Source: Krasilnikoviella flava
Lineage (GTDB): Bacteria > Actinomycetota > Actinomycetes > Actinomycetales > Cellulomonadaceae
DNA length: 64,000 nucleotides
Assembly (NCBI RefSeq): GCF_900167525.1
Contig: NZ_FUZQ01000005.1
Location: 484,770-548,769, forward strand
Reading direction: 5' to 3'
A model generated the notes under the pieces. That model was given only the letters and a program-made list of their open reading frames with translations, was not told where the DNA came from and did not search any database. Position numbers and translations under genes: made by a program. Shown here piece by piece: positions 16,978 to 26,153 of the stretch (position 1 is its first letter; the number at the start of each line of letters is the position of its first letter).

Positions 16978-18033
16978 ATGGGTTACCTCGAGTTCTTCGG
17001 CCGGCGCCTCGCGCGCGTGGGTTTCTCCCTCGTCGTCATCTCGGCTCTCACGTTCACGCTGCTGCAGCTGGCTCCGGGCAGCTTCGCGGACATCCAGCGG
17101 GCCAGCTCCGGTTCGACCGGGATGGCGGGTGCTGCGGCGCAGGAGGTCGCCGGCCAGTTCGCGACGCGGTACGGCGACGACGTCCCCGCCTGGCAGCAGT
17201 ACCTCGTCTTCATGAAGGGTGCGCTGACGTGGGACCTGGGGCCGTCGTACAAGTACCCGGCGCAGTCGGTGGAGAGCATCATCGCCCAGGGGTTCCCGGT
17301 GTCGGCGACCCTCGCCGTCCTCGCCACGCTCATCGCGCTGGCGATCGCGATCCCGACCGGGGTGTTCGCGGCACTCAAGCAGCGCACGGCGTGGGACACG
17401 GGGTCGATGTTCGTGCTGACGCTCGGGCATGCGCTGCCGAACTACCTCACGGCGGTGTTCCTGGTCCTGATCTTCGCGGGCGCGATGCACGTCCTCCCCG
17501 CGGCCGGGTGGGACGGCCCGCAGCACCTCATCCTTCCCGTCATCGCCCTGGCGATCGGACCCCTCGCCGTCCTGGCCAGATACGTCCGGTCCTCCATGCT
17601 GGACACCCTGAGCGAGGAGTACGTGACGGCGGCGATCGCGAAGGGCGGGCGCCCCGGCGTCGTCATCCGCAAGCATGTGCTGCGCAACTCTCTGATCCCG
17701 CTCGTGACGGTCACGGGACCGATGCTCGCCGCGCTGATGACCGGGACGGTGTTCATCGAGACGATGTTCCGGATCCCCGGGCTCGGCCTCTCCTTCACCC
17801 AGGCCGCGTCCAGCCGTGACATGCCGCTCCTCATGGGGACGACGCTCTTCTTCGCGATCATCCTCATGGCGACGAATCTCGTGGTCGACCTCGTGTACGG
17901 CCTCCTCGACCCGCGCGTGCGCGCAGAAAGTGGGCGAAAGCTCCGTGGCAGCCGTATCAGCAGGAAGGACGTCGGCCGGCCCGGCGCCGGAAGCAGTGAA
18001 GGCAGCAGGGCCGTGGTCCAAGGCCTGGGGTAG
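16978..18033 (+). CDS. ABC transporter permease (DppB/OppB type)
   Basis: The 351-aa inner-membrane protein has six predicted helices. The N-terminus is typical of OppB (FFGRRLARVGFSLVVISALTF), and the cytoplasmic EAA loop reads EEYVTAAIAKGGRPGVVIRKHVLRN in family fashion. It pairs with the following OppC-type subunit to form the translocation channel. ATG 16978 is 2 nt after the binding-protein stop. The C-terminal ~40 residues are basic and extend past the usual end, overlapping the next gene by about 89 nt. Confidence 0.92.
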   Translation: MGYLEFFGRRLARVGFSLVVISALTFTLLQLAPGSFADIQRASSGSTGMAGAAAQEVAGQFATRYGDDVPAWQQYLVFMKGALTWDLGPSYKYPAQSVESIIAQGFPVSATLAVLATLIALAIAIPTGVFAALKQRTAWDTGSMFVLTLGHALPNYLTAVFLVLIFAGAMHVLPAAGWDGPQHLILPVIALAIGPLAVLARYVRSSMLDTLSEEYVTAAIAKGGRPGVVIRKHVLRNSLIPLVTVTGPMLAALMTGTVFIETMFRIPGLGLSFTQAASSRDMPLLMGTTLFFAIILMATNLVVDLVYGLLDPRVRAESGRKLRGSRISRKDVGRPGAGSSEGSRAVVQGLG

Positions 18034-18850
18034 GTTCCGGAGCAACCGGATGGCCTTCATCAGCCTGTGGGTCGTCCTGGTCCTCCTGCTCGTCGCGATC
18101 TTCGCGCCGCTCGTCGCCCCGTACCCGCCGCAGACGACGGACTACGGCCAGCAGCTCGCTCCCATCGGCTCGCCGGGGCACCCCCTCGGGACCGACACGC
18201 TGGGCCGCGACATCCTCTCCCGGCTGGTGTACGGGTTCCGGACGGCGTTCCTCGTCGCGTTCGTGGCCGAGGTGATCTCCGTCGTCGTGGCGCTGAGCGT
18301 GGGCGTCGTCGCCGGTTACCGGGGCGGCAGGGCCGACGGCGCCCTCATGGCGGCGACGGACATCATGTACGCATTCCCGACGTACCTGTTCGCCGTCCTC
18401 CTGGTGACGGTGTTCGGCCGGAACTTCTGGTCCGTGATGGCGGCGATCGCCGTCGCCGGATGGGTCACCCAGGCCAGGTTGGTCAGGGCGCAGGTGATGA
18501 CCCTCAAGAAGCGGGACTTCGTCGAGGCGGCCCAGGGCATGGGTGCGAAGGGACCGACGATCGCGACCCGCTACATCCTCCCGAACGCACTCGGACCGCT
18601 CCTCGTCACGACGAGCTTCGCCGTCCCGGCCGCGATCACCACGGAGGCGGGTCTCTCAATGCTCGGGCTCGGGATCGCCGACATGCCGTCCTGGGGAGCG
18701 ATGATCAACGAGGGCGTGCGGTTCGCGACGTCGTCGCCGCACATGATCATCTCGCCGGCGATCGCGTTCGCGGTCACCCTGCTGGCGTTCACCTGGATGG
18801 GCGACGGCGTCCGCGACGCCTTCGACATCACGTCGGAGGGGCGGCGATGA
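17945..18850 (+). CDS. ABC transporter permease (DppC/OppC type)
   Basis: The product of about 301 aa has the OppC N-terminal helix (MAFISLWVVLVLLLVAIFA), then PIGSPGHPLGTDTLGRDILSR, a hallmark of this subunit, and the EAA loop FVEAAQGMGAKG. It forms the second half of the importer channel. GTG 17945 is preferred; GTG 17930 is possible, and neither has a good ribosome-binding site, which suits translation coupled to the upstream permease it overlaps. The stop overlaps the ATPase start (ATGA). Confidence 0.9.
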   Translation: MAAVSAGRTSAGPAPEAVKAAGPWSKAWGRFRSNRMAFISLWVVLVLLLVAIFAPLVAPYPPQTTDYGQQLAPIGSPGHPLGTDTLGRDILSRLVYGFRTAFLVAFVAEVISVVVALSVGVVAGYRGGRADGALMAATDIMYAFPTYLFAVLLVTVFGRNFWSVMAAIAVAGWVTQARLVRAQVMTLKKRDFVEAAQGMGAKGPTIATRYILPNALGPLLVTTSFAVPAAITTEAGLSMLGLGIADMPSWGAMINEGVRFATSSPHMIISPAIAFAVTLLAFTWMGDGVRDAFDITSEGRR

Positions 18851-20580
18851 GCAGGCGACCCGCACGCGTGCAGCTCGACGAGGCAGCCCCTCTGCTCGAG
18901 GTCTCGGGCCTGCGGACCGGGTTCCGCCGTGCCGACGGCGACGATTTCGTGGCAGTGAACGGCGTTTCGTTCACACTCCGCCCGGGTCGGTCCCTGGCGA
19001 TCGTGGGTGAGTCCGGGAGCGGGAAGAGCGTGACGGTGCGGTCGCTGCTGCGCCTCCTGCCGAAGACGGGACGGATCCTGGACGGCGAGGCCCGGTTCGC
19101 GGGCGTCGACCTCGTCGGATCGCCGGACAAGGCGATGCGGACGATTCGAGGGCGCGAGATCGGGATGGTCTTCCAGAACGCCATGGAGGCGCTCAACCCG
19201 ACGATCCCGGTGGGGCGCCAGCTCGCGGAAGCCCTGACCTGGCACGGCCTGTGCTCACGGTCCGAGGCCCGGGAACGAGCGATCGCCACCCTGGCAGACG
19301 TCGGGATCCCGGGCCCGGAGCGGCGGGCGAGGATGTACCCGTTCCAGCTCTCGGGGGGCATGCGGCAGCGCGCGATGATCGCCATGGCGATCATCGCCGA
19401 GCCTCGGCTCGTGATCGCCGACGAGCCCACCACGGCGCTCGACGTCACGGTGCAGGCGCAGGTGCTCGACCTGCTCGCCGAGATCAAGGCCCGCGGCACG
19501 GGCATGGTGATGGTGACTCACGACCTCGGGGTCGCCCGCAGGTTCTGCGACGACGTGCTCGTCATGAACCAGGGGCAGGTCGTCGAGACCGGCCCGATCG
19601 CGGACGTCCTGGACTCCCCGCGCGAGCCGTACACGCGGATGCTCCTCGACGCGACGCTGGACGTGGGCGACGTCGCCCGTGCCGACGCCCGACCGGTCGT
19701 GCTCGCGGCTCCCGCGAAGCGTGCACCGCTCGAGGGCTCCGCCAGGGTCGCCGATCGCGGCACCGGTGACGAGGTGCCGGCCTCGCCCGCGGGTGCGCCG
19801 ATCGTCGTCGCCGAGCACCTCAAGAAGTCGTTCACCTCGCGCGGGGGCACCACGCACGCGGTGCGGGACGTCAGCCTGAGCATCGAGCGCGGCCGGACCC
19901 TCGGCCTGGTCGGCGAGAGCGGGAGCGGGAAGTCGACGGTGGCCCGCCTCGTCATGGGGCTGCACGAACCGGACTCCGGGCGGGTGCTCCTCGACGGGCA
20001 CGACGTGCACGGCGACGTGTCGGACGTCCAGCGCCGCCGGATGCAGATGGTGTTCCAGAACCCGTACGGCTCCCTCCTTCCGCACTACACGGCGGGCGCG
20101 AACATCACGGAACCACTGCGCTTGCAGGGGATCGGCACACCTGCGGAGCGCATCGAACGGGCCTCCGAGCTGCTGCAGCTGGTAGGGCTCTCGCGGGACG
20201 ACGCGCGGCGGTACCCCCAGCAGTTCAGCGGCGGTCAGCAACAGCGGATTGCGATCGCTCGGGCGCTCGCGCCGGAGCCCGACGTCCTGGTGTGCGACGA
20301 GCCGACGTCGGCCCTGGACGTGTCGATCCAGGCCCAGATCCTCGACCTGCTGTCGGAGATCCAGGACCGGCTCGGCGTCGCCTACCTGCTCATCTCCCAC
20401 AACCTGGCGGTGGTGGAGACGATGTCGGACGAGGTCGCCGTCATGAAGGACGGCGCGATCGTCGAGCGCGGTGACCGCAGGACGATCTTCGCCTCCCCGC
20501 AGCACCCGTACACCCATCAGCTCCTGGGCGCGATCCTTCCCGTCCGCGGGGTCGGTGCCACCAGCGCAGCGACAGCTTGA
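18847..20580 (+). CDS. Fused dual-domain ABC ATPase (DppD-DppF/OppD-OppF type)
   Basis: The 577-aa protein contains two complete nucleotide-binding domains. Domain 1 (about 15-265) has Walker A GESGSGKS, signature LSGGMRQR and Walker B VIADEPTTALD. Domain 2 (about 320-560) has GESGSGKS, FSGGQQQR and VCDEPTSALD. Each is followed by the C-terminal PYTRML/PYTHQLL motif of the oligopeptide subfamily. It powers uptake through the two permeases. Most operons encode these as separate genes; here a linker of about 50 residues joins them. A 20-bp palindrome directly follows the stop. Confidence 0.93.
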   Translation: MSRRPARVQLDEAAPLLEVSGLRTGFRRADGDDFVAVNGVSFTLRPGRSLAIVGESGSGKSVTVRSLLRLLPKTGRILDGEARFAGVDLVGSPDKAMRTIRGREIGMVFQNAMEALNPTIPVGRQLAEALTWHGLCSRSEARERAIATLADVGIPGPERRARMYPFQLSGGMRQRAMIAMAIIAEPRLVIADEPTTALDVTVQAQVLDLLAEIKARGTGMVMVTHDLGVARRFCDDVLVMNQGQVVETGPIADVLDSPREPYTRMLLDATLDVGDVARADARPVVLAAPAKRAPLEGSARVADRGTGDEVPASPAGAPIVVAEHLKKSFTSRGGTTHAVRDVSLSIERGRTLGLVGESGSGKSTVARLVMGLHEPDSGRVLLDGHDVHGDVSDVQRRRMQMVFQNPYGSLLPHYTAGANITEPLRLQGIGTPAERIERASELLQLVGLSRDDARRYPQQFSGGQQQRIAIARALAPEPDVLVCDEPTSALDVSIQAQILDLLSEIQDRLGVAYLLISHNLAVVETMSDEVAVMKDGAIVERGDRRTIFASPQHPYTHQLLGAILPVRGVGATSAATA

Positions 20581-20600
20581 CGTCGGCCCGCGGGCCGACG
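20581..20600. terminator. Perfect 20-bp palindrome between ATPase and lyase genes
   Basis: The 20 bp directly after the ATPase stop form a perfect GC-rich inverted repeat. It lies 23 nt upstream of the lyase start inside the operon, so it may act as a partial terminator, attenuator or mRNA-stabilising hairpin. There is no T-tract. Confidence 0.5.
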
Positions 20601-20623
20601 ACCTTCGAGGACGAGGAGTGCAC

Positions 20624-23600
20624 GTGACCATCCACCCTTCCGTGCCCCGAGCGCGGATCGATCTCGCTCTCAGCCGCCGCACCCTGCTGCGCCTCGCGGC
20701 TGCCGGCGCCGGTACCTACGGCCTGACGACCCTCGAGGCCGGCTCGAGCGCCGCCGCACCCCCCGGACCGGCCGGCACCGCCACGCCGTCGTCCACCCCG
20801 GTGAAGACCCGCGCGACGTATTACACGCCCGAGAAGGTGGCCGCTGCGCGGGCGAACGTCGCGGCGCTCGCCTGGGCGGCAGCCATGCGCGACGAGGCGG
20901 TCGCCGGGGCCCAGCCGCTGGTCGACGCGGGCGAGGACTGGCTGTGGCGCTCGATCACGAGCCAGGGCCTCCCCCGCAGCTACGCCGTGAACCAGGACCT
21001 CGGCTCGCCCGTGACCGGTGAGGAGATCTTCGAGTACGGGAACTACCCATGGCTCGCCGACCCGTACGCCCGACCGTGGAAGCTCGAGGACCCCTCAAGC
21101 GGCTACCTGTTCCCGACGAACGACTTCGCCGCGTTCTACGCGAGCGCCCTCGACGAGCACGGGAACTTCCAGCGGGAGCTCGGCGACCCCGCCCATCTCG
21201 TCAACACGCTCTACCCGGAGCGGGGCCCGACGTGGGGCGTCGACGACGGCTGGGGCTGGATCGACGACGACGGCGCCAAGTGGACGTTCTGCGCGTACTA
21301 CGCGCACTGGTTCGGATGGTACGGCCCGCCGGCGGACGTCAACGGCGTCAAGCAGACGAGCCTGCGGCAGGGGCTGATGCGGCTCCGCGACTCGTACCTG
21401 CTCACGGGCGACGCGCAGTACGCGCGGCTCGGCGTCATCCTGCTCGACCGCTTCGCGGACCTCTACCCCGCCATGGACACGTCGGTGTACCCGCGGGCCG
21501 AGGGGTACCTGCACTCGGACGGGCTGCGCGGAGTCGGCAAGGCCGTGGGGTGCATCTGGGAGAGCGGCCTCACGCGGACGCTCGTCGAGTGCTACGACGC
21601 TTTCTACCCGGTGATCGCGGAGACAGACGACGCCGGCGTCGTCGAGTACCTGTCGGCACGCTCGGACGAGTACGGGCTCGCTCCCAAGGCCACGGTCGCC
21701 GACATCCGCGCGAACATCGAGAACGGCATCCTGCGACAGGTGTTCCCGGCGGTGCAGGACACATCGATCTTCGGGAACTTCGGCATGCACCAGGCGACGC
21801 TGGCGATGACCGCCGTCGTGCTCGACGAGCCCGCCTCGGCCGCCGAGTGGCTCGACTTCCTGTTCGCGGCCGGCGGCCTGACCGGGAGCGCGGGATCGTG
21901 GCGCAACACGGGCGGGAACATCGGCCCGACGCTGGTCGACCAGGTCGACCGTGACGGCTGGTACGGCGAGGGCGCGCCGGGTTACAACATCCTGCCGATC
22001 AGCAATCTGCAGTCCGTGGCGGACGCGCTCGCCGGGTACGACACCTACCCCGCCGCCGACCTGTACGAGCACCCGAAGTACGCCGCGATGTTCGCCGGGC
22101 GGCCCGGGCTGACGATGCTCGGCGCGTACACGCCGTCGATCGGCGATTCCGGCCAGACGGGCAAGCCGTACCTGCTCGGGCTCGCGACGCAGTACGTCGC
22201 CGCCTTCGAGCGCTACGACCGCGCGGTCGACGCCCAGATGGCGCACCGGATGAACGGCGACTCGACGGACGGGCTGCGGGGCGACGTGTTCAGCGCCGAC
22301 GCCGCGCGCATCACGGAGCGGATCCAGGCCGTGATCGACACCGAGGGTCCGCTCGACCTGCCGAGCGAGAACCTCACCGGGTTCGGGCTGGCGGCACACC
22401 GCACGGGAACCGGGGCGCACGCTCGCGGGCTCACCACGTTCTACGGCACGAACCGTCTGCACGGTCACCGCAATGGTCTCGCGCTGGGGCTGTTCGCCCA
22501 CGGCCTCGACCTCGCCCCCGGCCTGGGCTATCCCGAGTTCGCGGACAACAACGCGCGGCGCCGGGAGTGGGAGAGCAACACGGTGGCGAGCGCCACCGTC
22601 GTCGTGGACGCGACGCCGCACGCCACCCAGGTGGTGGGGCGACCCTTGGCGTTCCGTTCGGGCGGCGACGGCGTGCACCTCACGGACGTCGAGGCGCCGG
22701 CGGCATACCCCGACGCGTCCCGGTACCGGCGGACGTCGATGCTCGTGGACGTCGACGACGAGCGCAGCTACGTGCTCGACCTCTTCCGGGTGCACGGCGG
22801 GAGCGAGCACGTGTTCTCGTTCCACGCGGCCGAGGGTCCGGCGACGGCGGACGGCGTCACCCTGGCGGCACAGCCGACCGGTACGTACGCCGGCCCGGAC
22901 GTCGAGCCGCCGAACCCCACCGGCCCGGCTCGTCCCGGCGCGAGCGGGTTCGACTGGCTGACGCGCGTCGAGCGCGGGACGCCTTCCGGCGCGTTCTCCG
23001 TCGACTGGGACATCACGGACACGTACGGCGTGCACGAGGTCGATCCGGACGTGCACGTGCGGCTCACCATGCTCACGCCCGTGGCGGAGGTCGCGCTCGC
23101 CGACGGCATCCCGCCGCGCAACAAGCCGGGCAACCCGGCCTCGCTGCGGTTCATGCTGGCCAAGCGGTCCGGCGAGGGTCTCCGGAGCACGTTCACGTCG
23201 GTCATCGAGCCGTACGTCGACTCCCCCGTCGTTGCCGACGTCCGGGCGCTGCCGGTGACGTCACCGGACGGTGGGGCTGTGGACGCCGACGACGTGACCG
23301 CCGTCGCCGTGACGCTCGCCGACGGGCGGGTCGACTGGCTGGTGCACGACGCCGCGGGAGGCCGGCGCCTCGAGGTGGACGGGCGCATCGTGGTGGACGG
23401 GGCGTTCGCGCTCGTCCGCTTCGACGCGAGCGGCCGGCCGGAACGAGCCGTGGGGCACGACGCCGTCGAGGTGCGCGAGGGCTCGCGTGTGCTGGTTCGC
23501 CCCCGAGGTGGCGCCACGGGCATCGTGACCGGGCGGACGGCAGAGCTCGCGGCGTCGAGCACGCTCGTCGTCGAGCTGGACGCGCCGATGGACGACGCCG

Positions 23601-23830
23601 ACGCACAGTCGTTCGTCGGGCGGTGCGTGTACGTGGAGGACGACGGCGTCCGAAACGCCGTCTACCGCGTCACCGCTGCGCGATGCTCGGGCCGCCGGCT
23701 GGAGCTCGACGTGCCGACGACGTTCGTGCGGTCGTACGTCCGTGCGGCGAACCCGGATGCCGGGTTCCGCTACGACGTCGAGCCGGGCCGTACCGTGCAG
23801 ATCCCGGCCGATGGCGCCTGGACCCGCTAG
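20624..23830 (+). CDS. Heparinase II/III-like polysaccharide lyase, Tat-exported
   Basis: The 1068-aa protein starts with a twin-arginine signal (SRRTLLRLAAAGAG), so it is folded before export. Residues about 60-560 form the alpha-helical toroid of polysaccharide lyases, rich in Trp/Tyr (YGNYPWLADPYARPWK). Residues about 580-900 contain NRLHGHRNGLALGLFAHG, matching the heparinase II/III C-terminal beta domain with its catalytic His/Tyr set, followed by beta-rich C-terminal domains. It should cleave uronic-acid-containing polysaccharide by beta-elimination. GTG 20624 has GAGGAG upstream. It ends convergently with an oxidoreductase gene, the two stops sharing CTAG. Confidence 0.8.
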   Translation: MTIHPSVPRARIDLALSRRTLLRLAAAGAGTYGLTTLEAGSSAAAPPGPAGTATPSSTPVKTRATYYTPEKVAAARANVAALAWAAAMRDEAVAGAQPLVDAGEDWLWRSITSQGLPRSYAVNQDLGSPVTGEEIFEYGNYPWLADPYARPWKLEDPSSGYLFPTNDFAAFYASALDEHGNFQRELGDPAHLVNTLYPERGPTWGVDDGWGWIDDDGAKWTFCAYYAHWFGWYGPPADVNGVKQTSLRQGLMRLRDSYLLTGDAQYARLGVILLDRFADLYPAMDTSVYPRAEGYLHSDGLRGVGKAVGCIWESGLTRTLVECYDAFYPVIAETDDAGVVEYLSARSDEYGLAPKATVADIRANIENGILRQVFPAVQDTSIFGNFGMHQATLAMTAVVLDEPASAAEWLDFLFAAGGLTGSAGSWRNTGGNIGPTLVDQVDRDGWYGEGAPGYNILPISNLQSVADALAGYDTYPAADLYEHPKYAAMFAGRPGLTMLGAYTPSIGDSGQTGKPYLLGLATQYVAAFERYDRAVDAQMAHRMNGDSTDGLRGDVFSADAARITERIQAVIDTEGPLDLPSENLTGFGLAAHRTGTGAHARGLTTFYGTNRLHGHRNGLALGLFAHGLDLAPGLGYPEFADNNARRREWESNTVASATVVVDATPHATQVVGRPLAFRSGGDGVHLTDVEAPAAYPDASRYRRTSMLVDVDDERSYVLDLFRVHGGSEHVFSFHAAEGPATADGVTLAAQPTGTYAGPDVEPPNPTGPARPGASGFDWLTRVERGTPSGAFSVDWDITDTYGVHEVDPDVHVRLTMLTPVAEVALADGIPPRNKPGNPASLRFMLAKRSGEGLRSTFTSVIEPYVDSPVVADVRALPVTSPDGGAVDADDVTAVAVTLADGRVDWLVHDAAGGRRLEVDGRIVVDGAFALVRFDASGRPERAVGHDAVEVREGSRVLVRPRGGATGIVTGRTAELAASSTLVVELDAPMDDADAQSFVGRCVYVEDDGVRNAVYRVTAARCSGRRLELDVPTTFVRSYVRAANPDAGFRYDVEPGRTVQIPADGAWTR

Positions 23831-24780
23831 GAGTACTGCTGTCGGTCGGGTGTGTCCGCGCGCACCATGGAGCGCGGGCGCACCGTACGGCCGGTCCTGA
23901 CCGACTCGCGGACGGCCTCGGCGAGCGCGACGGCCGCGACGCCGTCGGCTGCCTCCGTGACCGCGGCTCGGCCGGTCGCGATCGCGTCGAGCACGTCGGC
24001 CATCTGGATCGCGTGGGCGTCACCGGGCGGAGTGGCAGGTTGATGCTGGGTCCACCAACGCTCGTCGAGCACACCCTCCGCCCCGACGACCTCCCATGCC
24101 GTCGAGAAGGGCCTCTCGACGTGCTCCCAGGACGCGGTGACGCAGCTGACCGCTCCAGAAGCGTGCCGCAGCAGGGCCGCACAGGACGTGCTCGCACCGG
24201 ACGGAGCGGCGGCGTCGACAGCGACGACCTCGCCAGCGATCCAGCGCGCCACGTCCAGGTCGTGGATCATCAGGTCGGTCTGAACTCCACCCGACACCGC
24301 GGGGTCCGCGAACCACGTCGCCCACGTCGGAGGGCCGCCGGTCCGCGACAGCCGAGTCATCCGGACCGTGCCGATCTCTCCCACGCGCGCGGCGGCCCGG
24401 GCTGCGGCGTACGGCTGCATGTGGCGCACCACGTGCGCCGGGAACAGGCGCACACCCGCCCGCTCGCACGCGAGCGCCGACGCCGCGGCGTCGGCGGATC
24501 CGAGGGACAGCGGCTTCTCGCACATCACGTGCACGCCCGCGGACGCGGCGCGCTCCACGAGCTCGCGGTGGCTCGGGGTCGGCGTCGCGACGACGACCAG
24601 TCCCACGGCATCGAGCAGGTCGTCGTACGTCTGGTATCGCGGCAACCCCGAGAGGACCCCCGGGTGTCGGGCCGACCTGGAGTACACCCCGACCTCCATG
24701 CCCAACGCGAGAAGTGCCGCGACGTGGCGCTTCGCCATGTACCCGGCACCGACTATCCCGACCCGGGAAACACCGCTCAT
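23827..24780 (-). CDS. Gfo/Idh/MocA family oxidoreductase
   Basis: The 317-aa protein has a Rossmann motif GIVGAGYMAKRH, the EKP motif as MCEKPLSLG near residue 96 (catalytic Lys), and a C-terminal domain with GGVQTDLMIHDLDVARW, where the H..D pair fits sugar dehydrogenases. It probably interconverts a ring hydroxyl and ketone with NAD(P). ATG 24780 overlaps the aminotransferase stop by 4 nt, so the two are made together. This pairing is typical of keto-sugar formation followed by transamination, or the reverse. Confidence 0.88.
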   Translation of the reverse strand: MSGVSRVGIVGAGYMAKRHVAALLALGMEVGVYSRSARHPGVLSGLPRYQTYDDLLDAVGLVVVATPTPSHRELVERAASAGVHVMCEKPLSLGSADAAASALACERAGVRLFPAHVVRHMQPYAAARAAARVGEIGTVRMTRLSRTGGPPTWATWFADPAVSGGVQTDLMIHDLDVARWIAGEVVAVDAAAPSGASTSCAALLRHASGAVSCVTASWEHVERPFSTAWEVVGAEGVLDERWWTQHQPATPPGDAHAIQMADVLDAIATGRAAVTEAADGVAAVALAEAVRESVRTGRTVRPRSMVRADTPDRQQYS

Positions 24781-26024
24781 CGACCGGCCCCGGCGTGCAC
24801 CTTCTGGAGCGCGGCGGCGATGTCCGCGACGTCGTCGGAGGTGTACCTCTCGTTCCAGGCGATGACGAGCAGTCGCGCGGCGATGAGCTCCTCGGTCGTC
24901 GGGCACAGGCCCGGCGCGTACACCGGGACGGCATCGGCCGGCGGCGAGCTCAGCGGGTAGCCCGACGACCCGTACGTCAGACGCTCGGTGAACACCGGTG
25001 TCAGGTAGAGCGGTCGTTGGATGTACCCGCCCGACGCCGGGATCCCCTCGGCCGCCAGCGCCCGTGCGAACCAGTGCGCGTCCGCGCCGACGGCGTCCGG
25101 CTCGACGAAAACCGGGAACTGCCAGTAGCTGTTCCCCTCGCTCGCGGACGGGGTGAGCCCCGCCAGCCCCGCGACGACTTCGGTCAGAGCCTTCGCGGTC
25201 CGGCGGCGGTCGTCCACGACGTCGGCGAGCCGCGTCAGCTGCACCCGCGCGACGGCAGCCTGGAGCTCGGTCATCCGGTAGTTGAGCCCAAGGAACAGGT
25301 GTGTGCGCTCGTCGGTGTCGCGCGGCCACGCCTTGTCCGCGAACAGTCTCACGCGCCGCGCGAACGCGTCGTCGGCGGTGATGGTGAGGCCACCGTCGCC
25401 GGCGGTGATGTGCTTCGACTGCTGCAGGCTGAAGCAGCCGAGGTGACCGACGGTGCCCGCGAGCGCGCCGTCCGGACCGACCGCCGTGAGGTACGCCTGC
25501 GCGCAGTCCTCGATGAGCACGATGCCGTGTGCGTCGGCGAGCTCGCGCAGCTGCGCGACCGGTGCCGGCTGCCCGAACAGGTGGACGGCGATGATCGCCC
25601 GCGTGCGGGGCGTGATGTGTTCGCGCACCGACTCGACATCGAGGTTGCCCGTGGCGGGGTCGACGTCGGCGAACACCGGTACCGCGTTCTGCGCCAGGAT
25701 CGGCAGCACGGTCCCGGCGTCGCTCAGGCCGGTCGTGATGATCTCGTCGCCGGGATCCGGGTCGACGGCGGCGACGGCCAGATGGATCGCCGACGTCCCC
25801 GACCCCGAAGCCACGGCGTGCGGCACGCCGTAGTAGCGGGCGAAGTCCTGTTCGAGCCCACGCGTGACGCCGCCGACCGTGGAGTTGAGCTGGCCGCTCC
25901 GGATGACGTCGACGACGGCGCGCTCCTCCTCGACGCCGAGCGTGCGGCCCCCCGGGGTGCCCACGGACGGGAACGAGATGCGGCGAACGGGCGTACCGCC
26001 GTCCAGAGCGAGAGTGTCGGGCAT
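24777..26024 (-). CDS. DegT/DnrJ/EryC1/StrS family PLP aminotransferase
   Basis: The 415-aa enzyme opens with LALDGGTPVR, typical of the scyllo-inosose/AHBA-synthase branch. It has GSGTSAIHLA (PLP phosphate), IEDCAQAY (Asp binding the pyridine N) and SLQQSKHITAGDGG with the Schiff-base Lys. It is expected to move an amino group between glutamine or glutamate and a keto-sugar or cyclitol, or to remove one in a catabolic setting. It is divergent from a second aminotransferase gene at 26154, with 129 bp between them, and overlaps the downstream oxidoreductase. Confidence 0.9.
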   Translation of the reverse strand: MPDTLALDGGTPVRRISFPSVGTPGGRTLGVEEERAVVDVIRSGQLNSTVGGVTRGLEQDFARYYGVPHAVASGSGTSAIHLAVAAVDPDPGDEIITTGLSDAGTVLPILAQNAVPVFADVDPATGNLDVESVREHITPRTRAIIAVHLFGQPAPVAQLRELADAHGIVLIEDCAQAYLTAVGPDGALAGTVGHLGCFSLQQSKHITAGDGGLTITADDAFARRVRLFADKAWPRDTDERTHLFLGLNYRMTELQAAVARVQLTRLADVVDDRRRTAKALTEVVAGLAGLTPSASEGNSYWQFPVFVEPDAVGADAHWFARALAAEGIPASGGYIQRPLYLTPVFTERLTYGSSGYPLSSPPADAVPVYAPGLCPTTEELIAARLLVIAWNERYTSDDVADIAAALQKVHAGAGR

Positions 26025-26153
26025 CGATGCCTCCGGGTGGCTGTGGTGTCGGGGGTGGTCGTGCTGACGTGCCGGTTGCCTCCACCCTATCGACGCCTCG
26101 CCTTATTGTCGCTACCGTAAATGCATAATCCGGCAAGCCAAAATGGAGCACCG
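26025..26153. promoter_or_regulatory. Divergent promoter region between two aminotransferase genes
   Basis: The 129-bp spacer serves two outward operons. An AT-rich island at about 26101-26145 (unusual in this DNA) contains a CATAAT hexamer at 26124-26129 that could be a rightward -10. No clear -35 at correct spacing or perfect palindrome was found. Confidence 0.4.
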
